Shown: positions 17,411-26,160, counted from the stretch's first letter. The stretch: DNA of 51,372 nt from an uncultured Bacteroides sp. (GCA_902388495.1 CABMPP010000029.1:1-51372), one strand, 5' to 3'. The notes: generated from the letters alone by a model not told the origin. Numbers and translations: made by a program.

Positions 17411-20278
17411 ATGATTAAAGCTACCGATATCTACGCTGCTACCCATGACGGGTTAGATATTATTTTATACTACTACCCGCAAGCTGAAGGGTGCGTAGAC
17501 AACAAAAAAAAATTCAAGCGCCGTCCTGATGAAGATGACGCTTCAGCCTGCCTCAAGAAGTTCCAGGACTGCTACAAGGTTACTGACTTCGGCGATGCAG
17601 GTTCGGCCATGAGCCCGATAGATATCTGCATGAATGAAGAGAACATCCGCTTTCCTGAAGCTGTGGCACTGCTTGCTTCTCGATACAATGTGACGGATGA
17701 ACTCAAGCGATCCGTAAACAAACCTGATATTCGTAAGCGGCCTGCTATGGCTGACGAAGCCGAAGGCAGCAGGTTCTTCGAGCTCGAAGAGAAGTTTACT
17801 GATGAGCAATTACAAATCCTCGGCCCGCGCGTCAAGCAGGAGCATGCCGATGCGCTGCACTGGTATGTGGCCAAGTCCATTTCCTACGTCCGGAACCGTG
17901 AAGTCACCACCAAATACACTACGCCTACTTACCCCATCTTCATGCGCGAATGTGTAGTCACCAAAAAAGATGGTAGCACCGACAAGTTCTACAAGATATA
18001 CGAACCTTTAAATCCAGATAAGCAATGGCGATTCAGCTATACCCCTGATGGAGTAAAGCCGAAACAATATATCAACGGTTTTGCCGAGCTACAGAAAGCT
18101 TATCGGGATTTCAATGTACAAGAAGAGAAATCTTTCTTCAATGATCCGAAGAACAAAGACGCCCAATACAAGGAGCAGAAGCTGAAAGAGGCCTTCATCT
18201 GTTCCGGTGAGCGTGATTCTCTCTGTGTCCGTGCCCTCGGCTGCCACCCACTGTGGTTCAACAGCGAAACCTACAAGGTGACTCCTGAAGAAATCAAGGA
18301 GATATATAAATACGTGGAGTGCATCTATAACATTCCCGACATCGACGATACCGGTATTCGCAAGGGAACCGAGTTGGCACTGTGCTTCCTTGACATCTAT
18401 ACGATATGGCTTCCGGATTGGTTGCGTGGCTATCGCGACCAACGCGGAAAGCCCCGCAAAGATTTCCGTGACTTTGTGGGCTTGCGGCCGAAGCAGGAGG
18501 ACTTCCGCAACCTGCAGACACTGGCCATGCCCGCCAGATTCTGGGTGGATAGCTGGAGCGAGCGCAGCCGCAAGATGACCTATGAAGTGAACACTTCCTA
18601 TCTGCACTATTTTCTTTCCCTGAACGGGTTCTATACCCTAAAGGATGATAACTCCAACGAGGTTAGGTATATACGTCGGAAGGGATGCATCATTAGTGAG
18701 ATTAAGGCCAAGGATATTGTGGCATTTCTCAAGCGGTTTACCATAGAGCGTTATCTTCCGGTGGATATCCGCAATCTGATAATGAACTCTCCTCGTACTG
18801 GAGAATCGTCCTTGGCGCAGCTTGATGAAATCAACCTGGATTTCCGGAGCTATACCCCCAAGGAGCAATATATATTCTTCGACAAAGAGACATGGGAGGT
18901 CAGCAAAGACGGCATTAAGTCGCTGCATGGGCAGATACCCGACAACCGCAGCGCATGGGAGTCGAACGTAATAACTCATAAGGTCAGTATTCTCCCTCCG
19001 ATGTTTGAATGGTCGTATAGACAAGATGCAGAAGGCAGAGATATATTCGATGTCACCATCAAGGAGCACAGGAGTTGCTTCTTCAATTATCTAATAAATG
19101 CCAGCCGCCTGTACTGGCGTAAGGAGCTGGAGTATGCCTGGAAGGATAAGGGAGTGGACGAAGCGGATAAGTACCGGGCAGAGCATAAGTTTGACATTGC
19201 CGGACCGCTGCTTTCTCCGGATGAGATCCGCGAGCAGAAGCAGAATCTGCTGAACAAGATGTTTGCCATCGGTTATAATATGCACCGATATAAATCGCCG
19301 TCACGTGCATGGGCGCTCTATGCCATGGACAACAAGATAGGCGAAGATGATGAATGTAACGGGCGTAGCGGCAAGAGCTTCCTTTTTAAGACGTTCCGGT
19401 TCTTTATGCGGACCGTCAATCTTTCCGGGCGTAATCCCCGTCTACTCGACAATCCGCACGTGTTCGATCAGGTGGATGTTCATACGGACTTTGTCCTGGT
19501 CGATGACTGCGACCGTTACCTGCCGATGAGCCAGTTCTATGACAACATCACTTCGGGCATGACGGTCAATCCTAAGAACAACAAATCATTCTTTATCGAG
19601 TTTGAAGACTCTCCGAAGTTCGGTTTTACCACGAACTATGTACCGCGTGAGTTTGATCCCTCCACGTCGGCACGTATGTTGTATATGGTGTTCTCGGATT
19701 ACTACCACCAGAAGACAGAAGAAAACGATTATCTTGAGACCCGTACCATCCGCGATGACTTCGACCGCAACCTGATGACGAACACGGACTACAGTGAAGA
19801 GGACTGGAACTGGGATTTGAATTTCTTCGCCCAATGCCTTCAGTTCTACCTGGCCATGGCCGACCGCAGCATCAAAATACAGCCACCGATGGAGAACATC
19901 ATTACCCGCAAGCGCAAGGCCGACATGGGCAGCGACTTCGAGGATTGGGCCTACTGCTACTTCGCTGAAGACGGCGAGAATCTGAATACGCCCATTGTCC
20001 GGGAATTGGTCTATGATGACTTCATTACCACCTCCAAGTCGAAAAAGGAATTCTGGAAGATGCAGCGCTTCACCAAGGCATTGCGTAGTTTCTCCGAGTT
20101 GTGCCCTTACATTGCCGAGATGAATCCGATGGATCTGCTCAACAAGTCCGGCCGATATCTCCAGAAGATAGACGGTAAGACCAAAGAGATGATTTATATG
20201 CGCTCAAGACAGAAGAATGGAGAGCCGGCGGCTTTCGTGCCTCAAACAGAAAGTAGTGATGGAAACGTTCCGTTCTGA
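17411..20278 (+). CDS. Phage primase/helicase, SF3-type ATPase
   Basis: 955 residues. The N-terminal 90 residues look like a DnaG/CHC2 zinc-binding module (KRRPDEDDASACL, then FGDAGSAMSPIDICMNEE and FPEAVALLASRYNV) that has lost its zinc cysteines. The middle 400 residues are unassigned and could hold the primase core. The C-terminal ATPase has a Walker A variant GRSGKS (651-656), Walker B VLVDDCD (about 695-701) and a sensor-like FTTNYVPREFD, as in SF3/D5-type helicases. It is the replication protein of the phage and precedes the candidate origin. Confidence 0.8.
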   Translation: MIKATDIYAATHDGLDIILYYYPQAEGCVDNKKKFKRRPDEDDASACLKKFQDCYKVTDFGDAGSAMSPIDICMNEENIRFPEAVALLASRYNVTDELKRSVNKPDIRKRPAMADEAEGSRFFELEEKFTDEQLQILGPRVKQEHADALHWYVAKSISYVRNREVTTKYTTPTYPIFMRECVVTKKDGSTDKFYKIYEPLNPDKQWRFSYTPDGVKPKQYINGFAELQKAYRDFNVQEEKSFFNDPKNKDAQYKEQKLKEAFICSGERDSLCVRALGCHPLWFNSETYKVTPEEIKEIYKYVECIYNIPDIDDTGIRKGTELALCFLDIYTIWLPDWLRGYRDQRGKPRKDFRDFVGLRPKQEDFRNLQTLAMPARFWVDSWSERSRKMTYEVNTSYLHYFLSLNGFYTLKDDNSNEVRYIRRKGCIISEIKAKDIVAFLKRFTIERYLPVDIRNLIMNSPRTGESSLAQLDEINLDFRSYTPKEQYIFFDKETWEVSKDGIKSLHGQIPDNRSAWESNVITHKVSILPPMFEWSYRQDAEGRDIFDVTIKEHRSCFFNYLINASRLYWRKELEYAWKDKGVDEADKYRAEHKFDIAGPLLSPDEIREQKQNLLNKMFAIGYNMHRYKSPSRAWALYAMDNKIGEDDECNGRSGKSFLFKTFRFFMRTVNLSGRNPRLLDNPHVFDQVDVHTDFVLVDDCDRYLPMSQFYDNITSGMTVNPKNNKSFFIEFEDSPKFGFTTNYVPREFDPSTSARMLYMVFSDYYHQKTEENDYLETRTIRDDFDRNLMTNTDYSEEDWNWDLNFFAQCLQFYLAMADRSIKIQPPMENIITRKRKADMGSDFEDWAYCYFAEDGENLNTPIVRELVYDDFITTSKSKKEFWKMQRFTKALRSFSELCPYIAEMNPMDLLNKSGRYLQKIDGKTKEMIYMRSRQKNGEPAAFVPQTESSDGNVPF

Positions 20279-20573
20279 TTATATCAAGCATTACGAGCGG
20301 TTTCTTCCGGAAATGCTGCTCGATGAATCGGCTACCGCCTACATCCGTCAGGTTTATGACTACCTGGAGCTAATGAAGCCGACTACTATCCTGAACCTCA
20401 ATGCCGACAAGAAGAAACTGCCGTGGATGCTTGTGGCTGTAGGCGCGTTCCTCCTGGCACAAAATCACTGGATGGACTTTGAGCTGAACGATGATTACAC
20501 CAGGCTAAGGCGAAAGCCCCTGCCTCCGAATTTCCATAAGGCCATGAGGTACCGACATCCTGTACCGGAGTAG
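20259..20573 (+). CDS. Small hypothetical protein after the primase
   Basis: 104 residues from the ATG at 20259, overlapping the primase end by 20 nt; the frame is open from 20217 but only through primase coding sequence. It is helical with a short hydrophobic segment (PWMLVAVGAFLLAQ), too short and mixed for a clear membrane anchor. The overlap points to translational coupling, so a role in replication is possible. Confidence 0.6.
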   Translation: METFRSDYIKHYERFLPEMLLDESATAYIRQVYDYLELMKPTTILNLNADKKKLPWMLVAVGAFLLAQNHWMDFELNDDYTRLRRKPLPPNFHKAMRYRHPVPE

Positions 20574-20583
20574 AGCTTTTTGT

Positions 20584-20615
20584 AAAGGCTGTGGGCACAA
20601 CTGTCCGCAGCTTTT
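20584..20615 (+). terminator. Hairpin after the primase operon
   Basis: The 11-bp arms 20584-20594 and 20605-20615 pair with two G-U pairs around a 10-nt loop. The outer ends are AAA/TTTT, but the T-tract is short, so termination is likely but not certain. Confidence 0.55.
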
Positions 20616-20692
20616 ACTATTTAATAAGATAGCGCCGACATCCCTCGTTCCTGGGTTTCTCACTCTCTTTCCTTAATTTATACAAAAACTTT

Positions 20693-21031
20693 GTAACTCT
20701 GTAACCTATGTTTGAAAAAAGAGATAAATACTTAATAAATAGAAAGTAACAAAGGTTACATTCTTAGTAACAAACATCGGTTACAAAAAATAAGGGTTTG
20801 TTACTTTTAAAACTTGGATAACAAATGGGCTGCATAGTTACGATTCTATTTGAATGGCACAAATTGTATTCATTTGGTTTGTTACCAATATATATACTGG
20901 TAGCCAATTAGTTAAATCTTAAAAGTTACAAGGCGCAAAGTTGCAAAAATTTCTAAGCAAAACAATCAGAACGATATATAACGCAGAACAAATGAGAACG
21001 TGATAAGACTTTATTTTCCTAATAATGTAAC
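20693..21031. other. Candidate replication origin with GTTAC iterons
   Basis: GTTAC or its complement GTAAC occurs eleven times: 20693, 20701, 20746, 20755, 20767, 20780, 20800, 20837, 20881, 20925 and 21027. Some form inverted pairs (20746-20759 and 20767-20784). The sequence is AT-rich, gene-free and just downstream of the primase/helicase. Iterons next to the replication gene are a common origin design. An alternative is a binding cluster for a regulator. Confidence 0.5.
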
Positions 21032-21073
21032 TATATTTTATATAATTTCTGTTTTTCAGTAAAATTCAGATGT

Positions 21074-21099
21074 GATATCTATATTTATCACTATATTTG
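21074..21099 (+). promoter_or_regulatory. Promoter with a third repressor-like site
   Basis: TATATTTG at 21092-21099 is a full -7 box. The 16 bp at 21074-21089 match operator 1 at 14 of 16 positions, mainly through the TATATTTATC half, and cover the region between the -33 and -7 boxes. The repressor may therefore silence the gene at 21123 directly. Confidence 0.45.
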
Positions 21100-21122
21100 C
21101 TTTGAAATAAACTACTTACCGT

Positions 21123-21620
21123 ATGAGACCTAACGTAATAATAGAACTGCATCCCTATCTGCATGATTACTTGTATCATGAATTCGGATGCAGGCCATCG
21201 GATGACGGCGTGAATGTGACTACATCCAACGATATAGGCAAGTTCATTCAGGCGATGGTCACCGTCACTGACCGCCCACCCAAACAAGCCATCAAAGAGA
21301 ATCCGATAACCTTGTTTCTTCCTATCCAGGAGTGGAATCACTTCATCCTGCAAGAGAACTTCATCTATATACCCGAATGGAAGCAGCGTATGCTCCAGGA
21401 TTATATTGAGGCATCCTTCCGCATCCGGGTGCGAGAGTATTTTGTGGCTGGCTATGAAAAAGGTTATAAACAAGACCGGATTGTCCGGGCATTCTTGATG
21501 GCATATAATATCAAGAGCAATGCCATCAATTACGATGCGGTCAAGAAGTTTGATTATCGCAACCGGCAGCGGATGATTAAAGAGGTGAACAAGGATATTC
21601 AGTTATCGTTGTTTCCTTAA
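21123..21620 (+). CDS. Phage protein with possible HTH, candidate late regulator
   Basis: 165 residues. No family is recognised with certainty. The second half is basic and helical (YEKGYKQDRIVRAFLMAYNIKSNAINYDAVKKFDYRNRQ is read as several helices), like a DNA-binding domain. It stands alone between two regulatory stretches, has a promoter under a repressor-like site, and precedes the head genes. A role as activator of the GTCCTTT promoters would fit but is inference. Confidence 0.6.
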   Translation: MRPNVIIELHPYLHDYLYHEFGCRPSDDGVNVTTSNDIGKFIQAMVTVTDRPPKQAIKENPITLFLPIQEWNHFILQENFIYIPEWKQRMLQDYIEASFRIRVREYFVAGYEKGYKQDRIVRAFLMAYNIKSNAINYDAVKKFDYRNRQRMIKEVNKDIQLSLFP

Positions 21621-21693
21621 TATTTTTTAGCAGATTAATTGTTAAGTAAAAAACAGATTTTCAGTAATTTATCACTTAAAAATTCAGTAAAAT

Positions 21694-22107
21694 ATGAATC
21701 AGTTCAACAAGAGGTCGCAGATATGCGGTATGTATTTCCTGCCGATATCGGGTGCACAGATTTACAATGTTCCCGGGAGCAATATAATCAAAGTTCGTGG
21801 CGAATGGGTTAACCTTGCCATATCTTCCGGAGATTTTAAGGAGAAAGATGAACTCGGTGGGATTGTTGAGCAGGAGTTGAAAGCGATTGTCACGGATACA
21901 GGAGAGGATAAAGCTGCTCTGATACGTGATTTGATCATGAACGAAGGCCTGGTGTTAATTCAGATGACGAACGGCAGCCGTAGAGTGGTAGGTACAGAAC
22001 AATTCCCTGTGGCACTATCTTCAGAGTGCGGCGGTTCTCCGATGACGCAAACGCTTTCGTTTAAACGTGATAGCCCCGAACCTGCCAAGATTTTAAAGTC
22101 CTTTTAA
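21694..22107 (+). CDS. Hypothetical phage protein
   Basis: 137 residues, with no family recognised. It is beta-rich, with an RRVVGTEQFPVALSSECGGSP segment that resembles phage structural or tail-tube-type sequence. Its last codons overlap the promoter of the head operon. It has no recognisable own -7 box; two TTCAGTAA motifs lie directly upstream. Confidence 0.55.
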   Translation: MNQFNKRSQICGMYFLPISGAQIYNVPGSNIIKVRGEWVNLAISSGDFKEKDELGGIVEQELKAIVTDTGEDKAALIRDLIMNEGLVLIQMTNGSRRVVGTEQFPVALSSECGGSPMTQTLSFKRDSPEPAKILKSF

Positions 22108-22131
22108 ACGGTTATCTCCATTGTAATTTTG
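22098..22131 (+). promoter_or_regulatory. Phage promoter of the head operon
   Basis: GTCCTTT at 22098-22104 overlaps the last codons of the preceding gene; TAATTTTG follows at 22124-22131 after 19 nt (20 in four other copies). Predicted start is about 22136, giving a leader of about 23 nt to the ATG at 22159. Confidence 0.7.
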
Positions 22132-22158
22132 TACCGACAATCAATAGGTATAATTACA

Positions 22159-23073
22159 ATGGCATTTTCCTCATTATATAGTGCAGTCTGTCGCGGCAAG
22201 TGGTTTATCTCTTTCCGGGATGTAGAAGCTAACCTGATACTGGTTGACAAGTTACTGGAGCGTGGCATCACAAAAGAAGATGCAACCAAACGTTCCGAAG
22301 TCGAACCGATATCGGTCATGTTATCCGTGCCGGGCAAAGAAGCCAAGGCGGGCAACGGGTTTTCCGATGCGCCCAAAGACAGCACGGCTATTGTTCCCAT
22401 CCATGGAACTCTGCTGAAATATGGTACATATTGCAGCTATGGTACTACCGAACTGGCGGATGTATTGCGCCAGGCGGCTGATGCTCCGAATATATCTTCC
22501 GTTTTACTTGATATAGATTCGGGGGGTGGCAGTGTTGATGCCATCGCTCCGATGGTCGATGCCATTCAGTATGTGCAATCGAAAGGTAAGGCCGTGGTAG
22601 CGCATTGCGATCTGTGCGCTTCCGCTGCTTACTATATTGCATCATACTGTGATGAGATTATTGCCTCAAACCTGATATCTTCCGAGTTCGGTTCTATCGG
22701 TGTGATGATGAGCTTCCCGGATTATGCCAAGTATTACGAGCGTGAGGGTGTGAAGGTGCACACCATTTACAGCAGCTTGTCCGACTACAAGAATGCTCCG
22801 TTTGAGGCGGCCAAGGAAGGCAAGTATGAGATGATCCGCGAAGAAGAATTGGACCCGTTGGCTCTTGACTTCCAAAACAATGTCAAGGCAAATCGCGGTG
22901 ACAAATTAAAAATGGACACGCCCGGATTGCTGCGGGGACGTATGTTCTATGCCAAGGATGCGGTTAATGTAGGCTTGGCCGATTCGATAGGTTCCGTTGA
23001 CTTTGCCCTTCAGCGGGTAAGGGATATTCGTAGCGAGGCGTGTATTAACGAATATATTAATTCAAAATCGTAA
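22159..23073 (+). CDS. Phage head maturation protease, S49 (SppA/ClpP-fold)
   Basis: 304 residues from the ATG at 22159, consistent with the promoter at 22098-22131. The SGGGSV motif (121-126) forms the oxyanion region and the nucleophile is S155 in CASAAYYIAS. It matches S49 phage capsid proteases, which cut scaffold and capsid N-termini during head assembly. The next gene is the capsid protein with a fused N-terminal coiled coil, its likely substrate. Confidence 0.88.
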   Translation: MAFSSLYSAVCRGKWFISFRDVEANLILVDKLLERGITKEDATKRSEVEPISVMLSVPGKEAKAGNGFSDAPKDSTAIVPIHGTLLKYGTYCSYGTTELADVLRQAADAPNISSVLLDIDSGGGSVDAIAPMVDAIQYVQSKGKAVVAHCDLCASAAYYIASYCDEIIASNLISSEFGSIGVMMSFPDYAKYYEREGVKVHTIYSSLSDYKNAPFEAAKEGKYEMIREEELDPLALDFQNNVKANRGDKLKMDTPGLLRGRMFYAKDAVNVGLADSIGSVDFALQRVRDIRSEACINEYINSKS

Positions 23074-23078
23074 AGTGT

Positions 23079-24572
23079 ATGTTTGGACAAGTAATGAGCG
23101 TGGTACTTTCTTTTTTGGGTATTTCTGCTTTTGCGAAGGATAAAGAAGGCAAATCTGTCTTGCTTTCCGCACAAGAGGATCAACTCAAGAACAAGTACGG
23201 TGAGAAATTTCTGGAGGAATTTAAAAAAGATCTGGCCGAGTTCGAGAAGAGCGGGAAGTCTGCGGAAGAAGCTGTTACCAATGAAGTAAAAGCACAGCTG
23301 GAGGCAGACCGTGATAAGAATGCCAAAGATTTGAAAGAGGCCCGTGAGAAGCTGAAAGCTCTCGAAGAGAAAGAAAAGGAGTTTGAGGCATCCATCAAGG
23401 AGAAGGATGCTGAAATCGCCAAGTTATCAAAAGAAGAGGCTCCGGATGCGGGAGCTCATGTAGCGGGAGGAGCTGACATGACGAAGAAATTCAAGCCGGA
23501 CATGACGCTGGCACATAACATGTATCTGGATGCCGTATTTAAAGGTGCTGCATACAGTGGTAACTCAACGATCGAAACGACTGAAATTCAGAAAGAGTTC
23601 GGCAAGTACGTTTCTTCCGAGCGTATTGAGATCTTGAATCGCCTGATGGGTACCACGGAGTCAACGAAGTACATGTCTACGATCGTGACAGACAAGGTAG
23701 AGGTGCGTGCACAACAGTCTGCCATTGACTCGGTTCTGCAGCAGTTCGTTCCGAAATGGACTCCGAAGGGTAAATCCAAGTTTACTCCGTTGACCATCAA
23801 GAACTACAAATGCAAAATCAACGTTCCGATCACTCCGTCGGATATCATGGAAGATATTCTCGGATATCTGTACGACGAGAACCTGAAGCCGGAGGATATG
23901 CCGGTTGTGAGGTATATTCTTTACCAGCTCATCTTCCCAAAGCTGGACGAAGAACGTGAGATTGCCTTGGCCGTGGGTGAGTTCAAAGAAACGACTGCGA
24001 CCCAAGATGGCGATGAAGCTACTGATGCTAACGCAGTAATGGACGGTTATGTTACTCAGCTGCGCAAGCTCAAAAAGGCAGGTAATACGACTGTCACTTG
24101 GTTGCTCGACGGCATTGTTCTTGATGATGCCAAGCTGGTTGAGCAAATCGACAAAGCGGTAGACGAAGTATCTCCCTTGTATAAGAAGAAAACTATGTTT
24201 ATCCATGCCGATCCTGACTTGGTAACCCGTTACAGCAAGGCTTACCGCAAGATCTATCCTTGGTTGAAAAACGAAGATGGTGAGAAAGTCAAAGTAGACT
24301 TCTCCAAGTTTTCGTTTGTTCCCCTCGAAGGCATGCGCGGCACAGGTGCTTTCTTCATCACTCCGAAAGAGAACTTCAAGCATCTGCGTAGTAAAGATCC
24401 GCAGAGTACCAAGGTATGGATGCAGGGTGAAAATTACGACGTGAAGATCTTCGCCGAATGGTGGGAAGCTGTCGGCTTCTGGTTGGCCGAAGCTATCTTC
24501 GCATACCTGCCACCGGAAGAGGCAGAAGGTTCTTCCGCTTCTTCAACTTCTTCCCAGGGAGAAGGTCTCTAA
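23079..24572 (+). CDS. Major capsid protein with fused N-terminal scaffold-like domain
   Basis: 497 residues. Residues about 25-130 are a Lys/Glu-rich coiled coil that looks like a scaffold (delta) domain. A small Gly/Ala-rich link (AGAHVAGGADM, about 127-137) follows, then a body consistent with an HK97-fold capsid protein (about 140-490). No separate scaffold gene is seen; the S49 protease just upstream would remove the coiled coil near the link. The assignment rests on position and architecture, and the HK97 fold itself is not proven here. Confidence 0.8.
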   Translation: MFGQVMSVVLSFLGISAFAKDKEGKSVLLSAQEDQLKNKYGEKFLEEFKKDLAEFEKSGKSAEEAVTNEVKAQLEADRDKNAKDLKEAREKLKALEEKEKEFEASIKEKDAEIAKLSKEEAPDAGAHVAGGADMTKKFKPDMTLAHNMYLDAVFKGAAYSGNSTIETTEIQKEFGKYVSSERIEILNRLMGTTESTKYMSTIVTDKVEVRAQQSAIDSVLQQFVPKWTPKGKSKFTPLTIKNYKCKINVPITPSDIMEDILGYLYDENLKPEDMPVVRYILYQLIFPKLDEEREIALAVGEFKETTATQDGDEATDANAVMDGYVTQLRKLKKAGNTTVTWLLDGIVLDDAKLVEQIDKAVDEVSPLYKKKTMFIHADPDLVTRYSKAYRKIYPWLKNEDGEKVKVDFSKFSFVPLEGMRGTGAFFITPKENFKHLRSKDPQSTKVWMQGENYDVKIFAEWWEAVGFWLAEAIFAYLPPEEAEGSSASSTSSQGEGL

Positions 24573-24588
24573 AATAAGGAGGTAATTT

Positions 24589-25173
24589 ATGGCTGACGAA
24601 GCATATAAAATGGTATCGGTGCCTAAGAAGACATCGAATGCCGGTCGCCCTAAGGGCAAGAAATCGTATATCATCCTCTTTCTTTGGAAAGATGTGGCTG
24701 AGTACGAGCGCGACGAGAAAGGTGTCCGTGTGAGCAAATTCAAAATGGCAACGGGTAAGAAACCTATTGCCGTGTATGCAACAGACTCCACCATCAACAT
24801 CTATCACACAAGTGAGGGGGAGGATGATGCACGCGGGTTTATCCATCATGTGGACTACGAGCATCCGGGCACGGAGCTTGAGCATGACGAGTTTGTCAAC
24901 AACAACATTAACGAAGATATGGGAGCCATTGTATTGGGTTGCTCCGGCGGTGATGCAAAAATTGCCGGAACTCCCTGCACGCCTCTCAAAATGTCGAAAG
25001 CTGACAGTCAAGACAGCAAAGATGGCGACAAGAATACAATAAACTTGGCGAGCACGTTGCGCGGTGCGACTATCGGGCATATCGCCAAGAGTTTTATTCC
25101 TGTAACGGACAGTATCGAAATTAATGCCGAGCTGGGCTTGACAGCTTCCGGTTCTGCAGGTGGGGGTATGTAG
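24589..25173 (+). CDS. Putative head or neck structural protein
   Basis: 194 residues behind a strong GGAGG ribosome site, suggesting high expression. A basic N-terminus (PKKTSNAGRPKGKKS) is followed by a beta-rich body and a Gly-rich end. It directly follows the capsid gene and ends the transcription unit before a strong terminator, a typical place for a decoration or tail-tube protein. Its family was not recognised. Confidence 0.6.
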   Translation: MADEAYKMVSVPKKTSNAGRPKGKKSYIILFLWKDVAEYERDEKGVRVSKFKMATGKKPIAVYATDSTINIYHTSEGEDDARGFIHHVDYEHPGTELEHDEFVNNNINEDMGAIVLGCSGGDAKIAGTPCTPLKMSKADSQDSKDGDKNTINLASTLRGATIGHIAKSFIPVTDSIEINAELGLTASGSAGGGM

Positions 25174-25195
25174 TTTTTTTTATATGGTTAATGCG

Positions 25196-25228
25196 AAAAA
25201 AGGCGTGTGCGTTGCATACGCCTTTTTT
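25196..25228 (+). terminator. Terminator after the capsid unit
   Basis: A 15-bp stem (25196-25210 with 25214-25228, one G-U) has a 3-nt loop and a run of six T in the 3' arm. The next phage promoter begins 2 nt later. Confidence 0.9.
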
Positions 25229-25230
25229 GT

Positions 25231-25265
25231 GTCCTTTCGAGAATTGTACGTTGACGGTACTTTTG
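25231..25265 (+). promoter_or_regulatory. Phage promoter before the glycosyltransferase
   Basis: GTCCTTT at 25231-25237, exactly 20 nt, then TACTTTTG at 25258-25265. Predicted start is about 25270; the ATG is at 25288. Confidence 0.8.
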
Positions 25266-25287
25266 TGTCATACTAATATTTAAAGTT

Positions 25288-26160
25288 ATGACAACAAAGA
25301 AAAAAACATCGAATGATGTGCAGAACCAAAGTGTAGATGCACAATTCACTGAAGCGTGTGTAAGAGGAACCTTGAATATTGATTCTAAGGGTTCTATGGC
25401 ATGTACTGCAACCAAAGTTCAAGACCACACAACGGTGGTAATTCCTTATTGCAAAGAGTTTGCGCAAGGCAAAGAATTACTTTTCGCTCTACGCTCCTGG
25501 CAGAAGTATGTACGTTTCGGCATCAACATTGTAGTGATCGGCGACCGCGAAGATTGGTTCAGTGAAGAAATTACCTTCATTGAGCATCACCGTGTATCGG
25601 ATAATCCGCAGGTTGATGTGATGGAGAAGTTGCTGCTGGCAATTTCTTCGCCTGACGTAACAGAACATTTCATCTGGTCGAATGATGATATTTACCTGGT
25701 TAATCCGATATCATTGGTGCATATCGAAATCCCCAAGGTAGTTGGCAAACTTGATTCGGATAAATTCTCAGGCACCTATGCTGCCAATATGATGTGCACG
25801 GCCGGGCTTCTCAAAGAGGCGAAACTGCCGACTCTGAATTATGGTACGCATACCCCTTGCTTGTTCGAAAAAACATCGCTGACTGCCATGTTCGAGAGAT
25901 TCCCCGAACTGCAAAACGGTGGATATCTTCTTTCATCGGTGTATTACAATTCGGTATCGTACCCTGTTCATCCCGTATTTCTGAATTGGCCGACAGATCA
26001 GGTGCTGTTACCAATCGTATCTCAGACTCCTTCGGAGAGCAAGGTCTTGGAGTTCCTCGAGCGCAAAGTGTTCCTGAATAACGCTGTATCCGGATATTCT
26101 CCTTGGTTGGAGAGTTTCTTGGAGAGGTTATTCCCGGAGCAATCCGACTTCGAGGGATGA
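25288..26160 (+). CDS. Stealth-like glycosyltransferase (phage)
   Basis: 290 residues. After a variable N-terminus, TTVVIPYCKEF, FALRSWQKYV and IVVIGDRED lead to HFIWSNDDIYL (about residue 130), the acidic NDD motif of the Stealth CR2 domain of capsule sugar-phosphate transferases and related glycosyltransferases. Such enzymes join sugars to polysaccharide or protein. It lies in the head gene cluster behind its own promoter. It may glycosylate virions or alter the host surface; both are inference. Confidence 0.65.
   Translation: MTTKKKTSNDVQNQSVDAQFTEACVRGTLNIDSKGSMACTATKVQDHTTVVIPYCKEFAQGKELLFALRSWQKYVRFGINIVVIGDREDWFSEEITFIEHHRVSDNPQVDVMEKLLLAISSPDVTEHFIWSNDDIYLVNPISLVHIEIPKVVGKLDSDKFSGTYAANMMCTAGLLKEAKLPTLNYGTHTPCLFEKTSLTAMFERFPELQNGGYLLSSVYYNSVSYPVHPVFLNWPTDQVLLPIVSQTPSESKVLEFLERKVFLNNAVSGYSPWLESFLERLFPEQSDFEG

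Larger units (their letters stand above)
20574..21122. other. Gene-free 549-bp stretch (terminator, motif cluster, promoter)
   Basis: No frame of coding quality is seen on either strand. It holds a hairpin at 20584-20615, an AT-rich region with eleven GTTAC/GTAAC motifs, and the promoter/operator of the next gene. Each is listed separately. Confidence 0.8.
21055..21690. repeat. Three TTCAGTAA motifs around the 21123 gene
   Basis: TTCAGTAA lies at 21055-21062, 21660-21667 and 21683-21690, that is, just before this gene and twice before the next one. They may be sites for one regulator. The coordinates span all three copies; the coding region lies between them. Confidence 0.35.
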
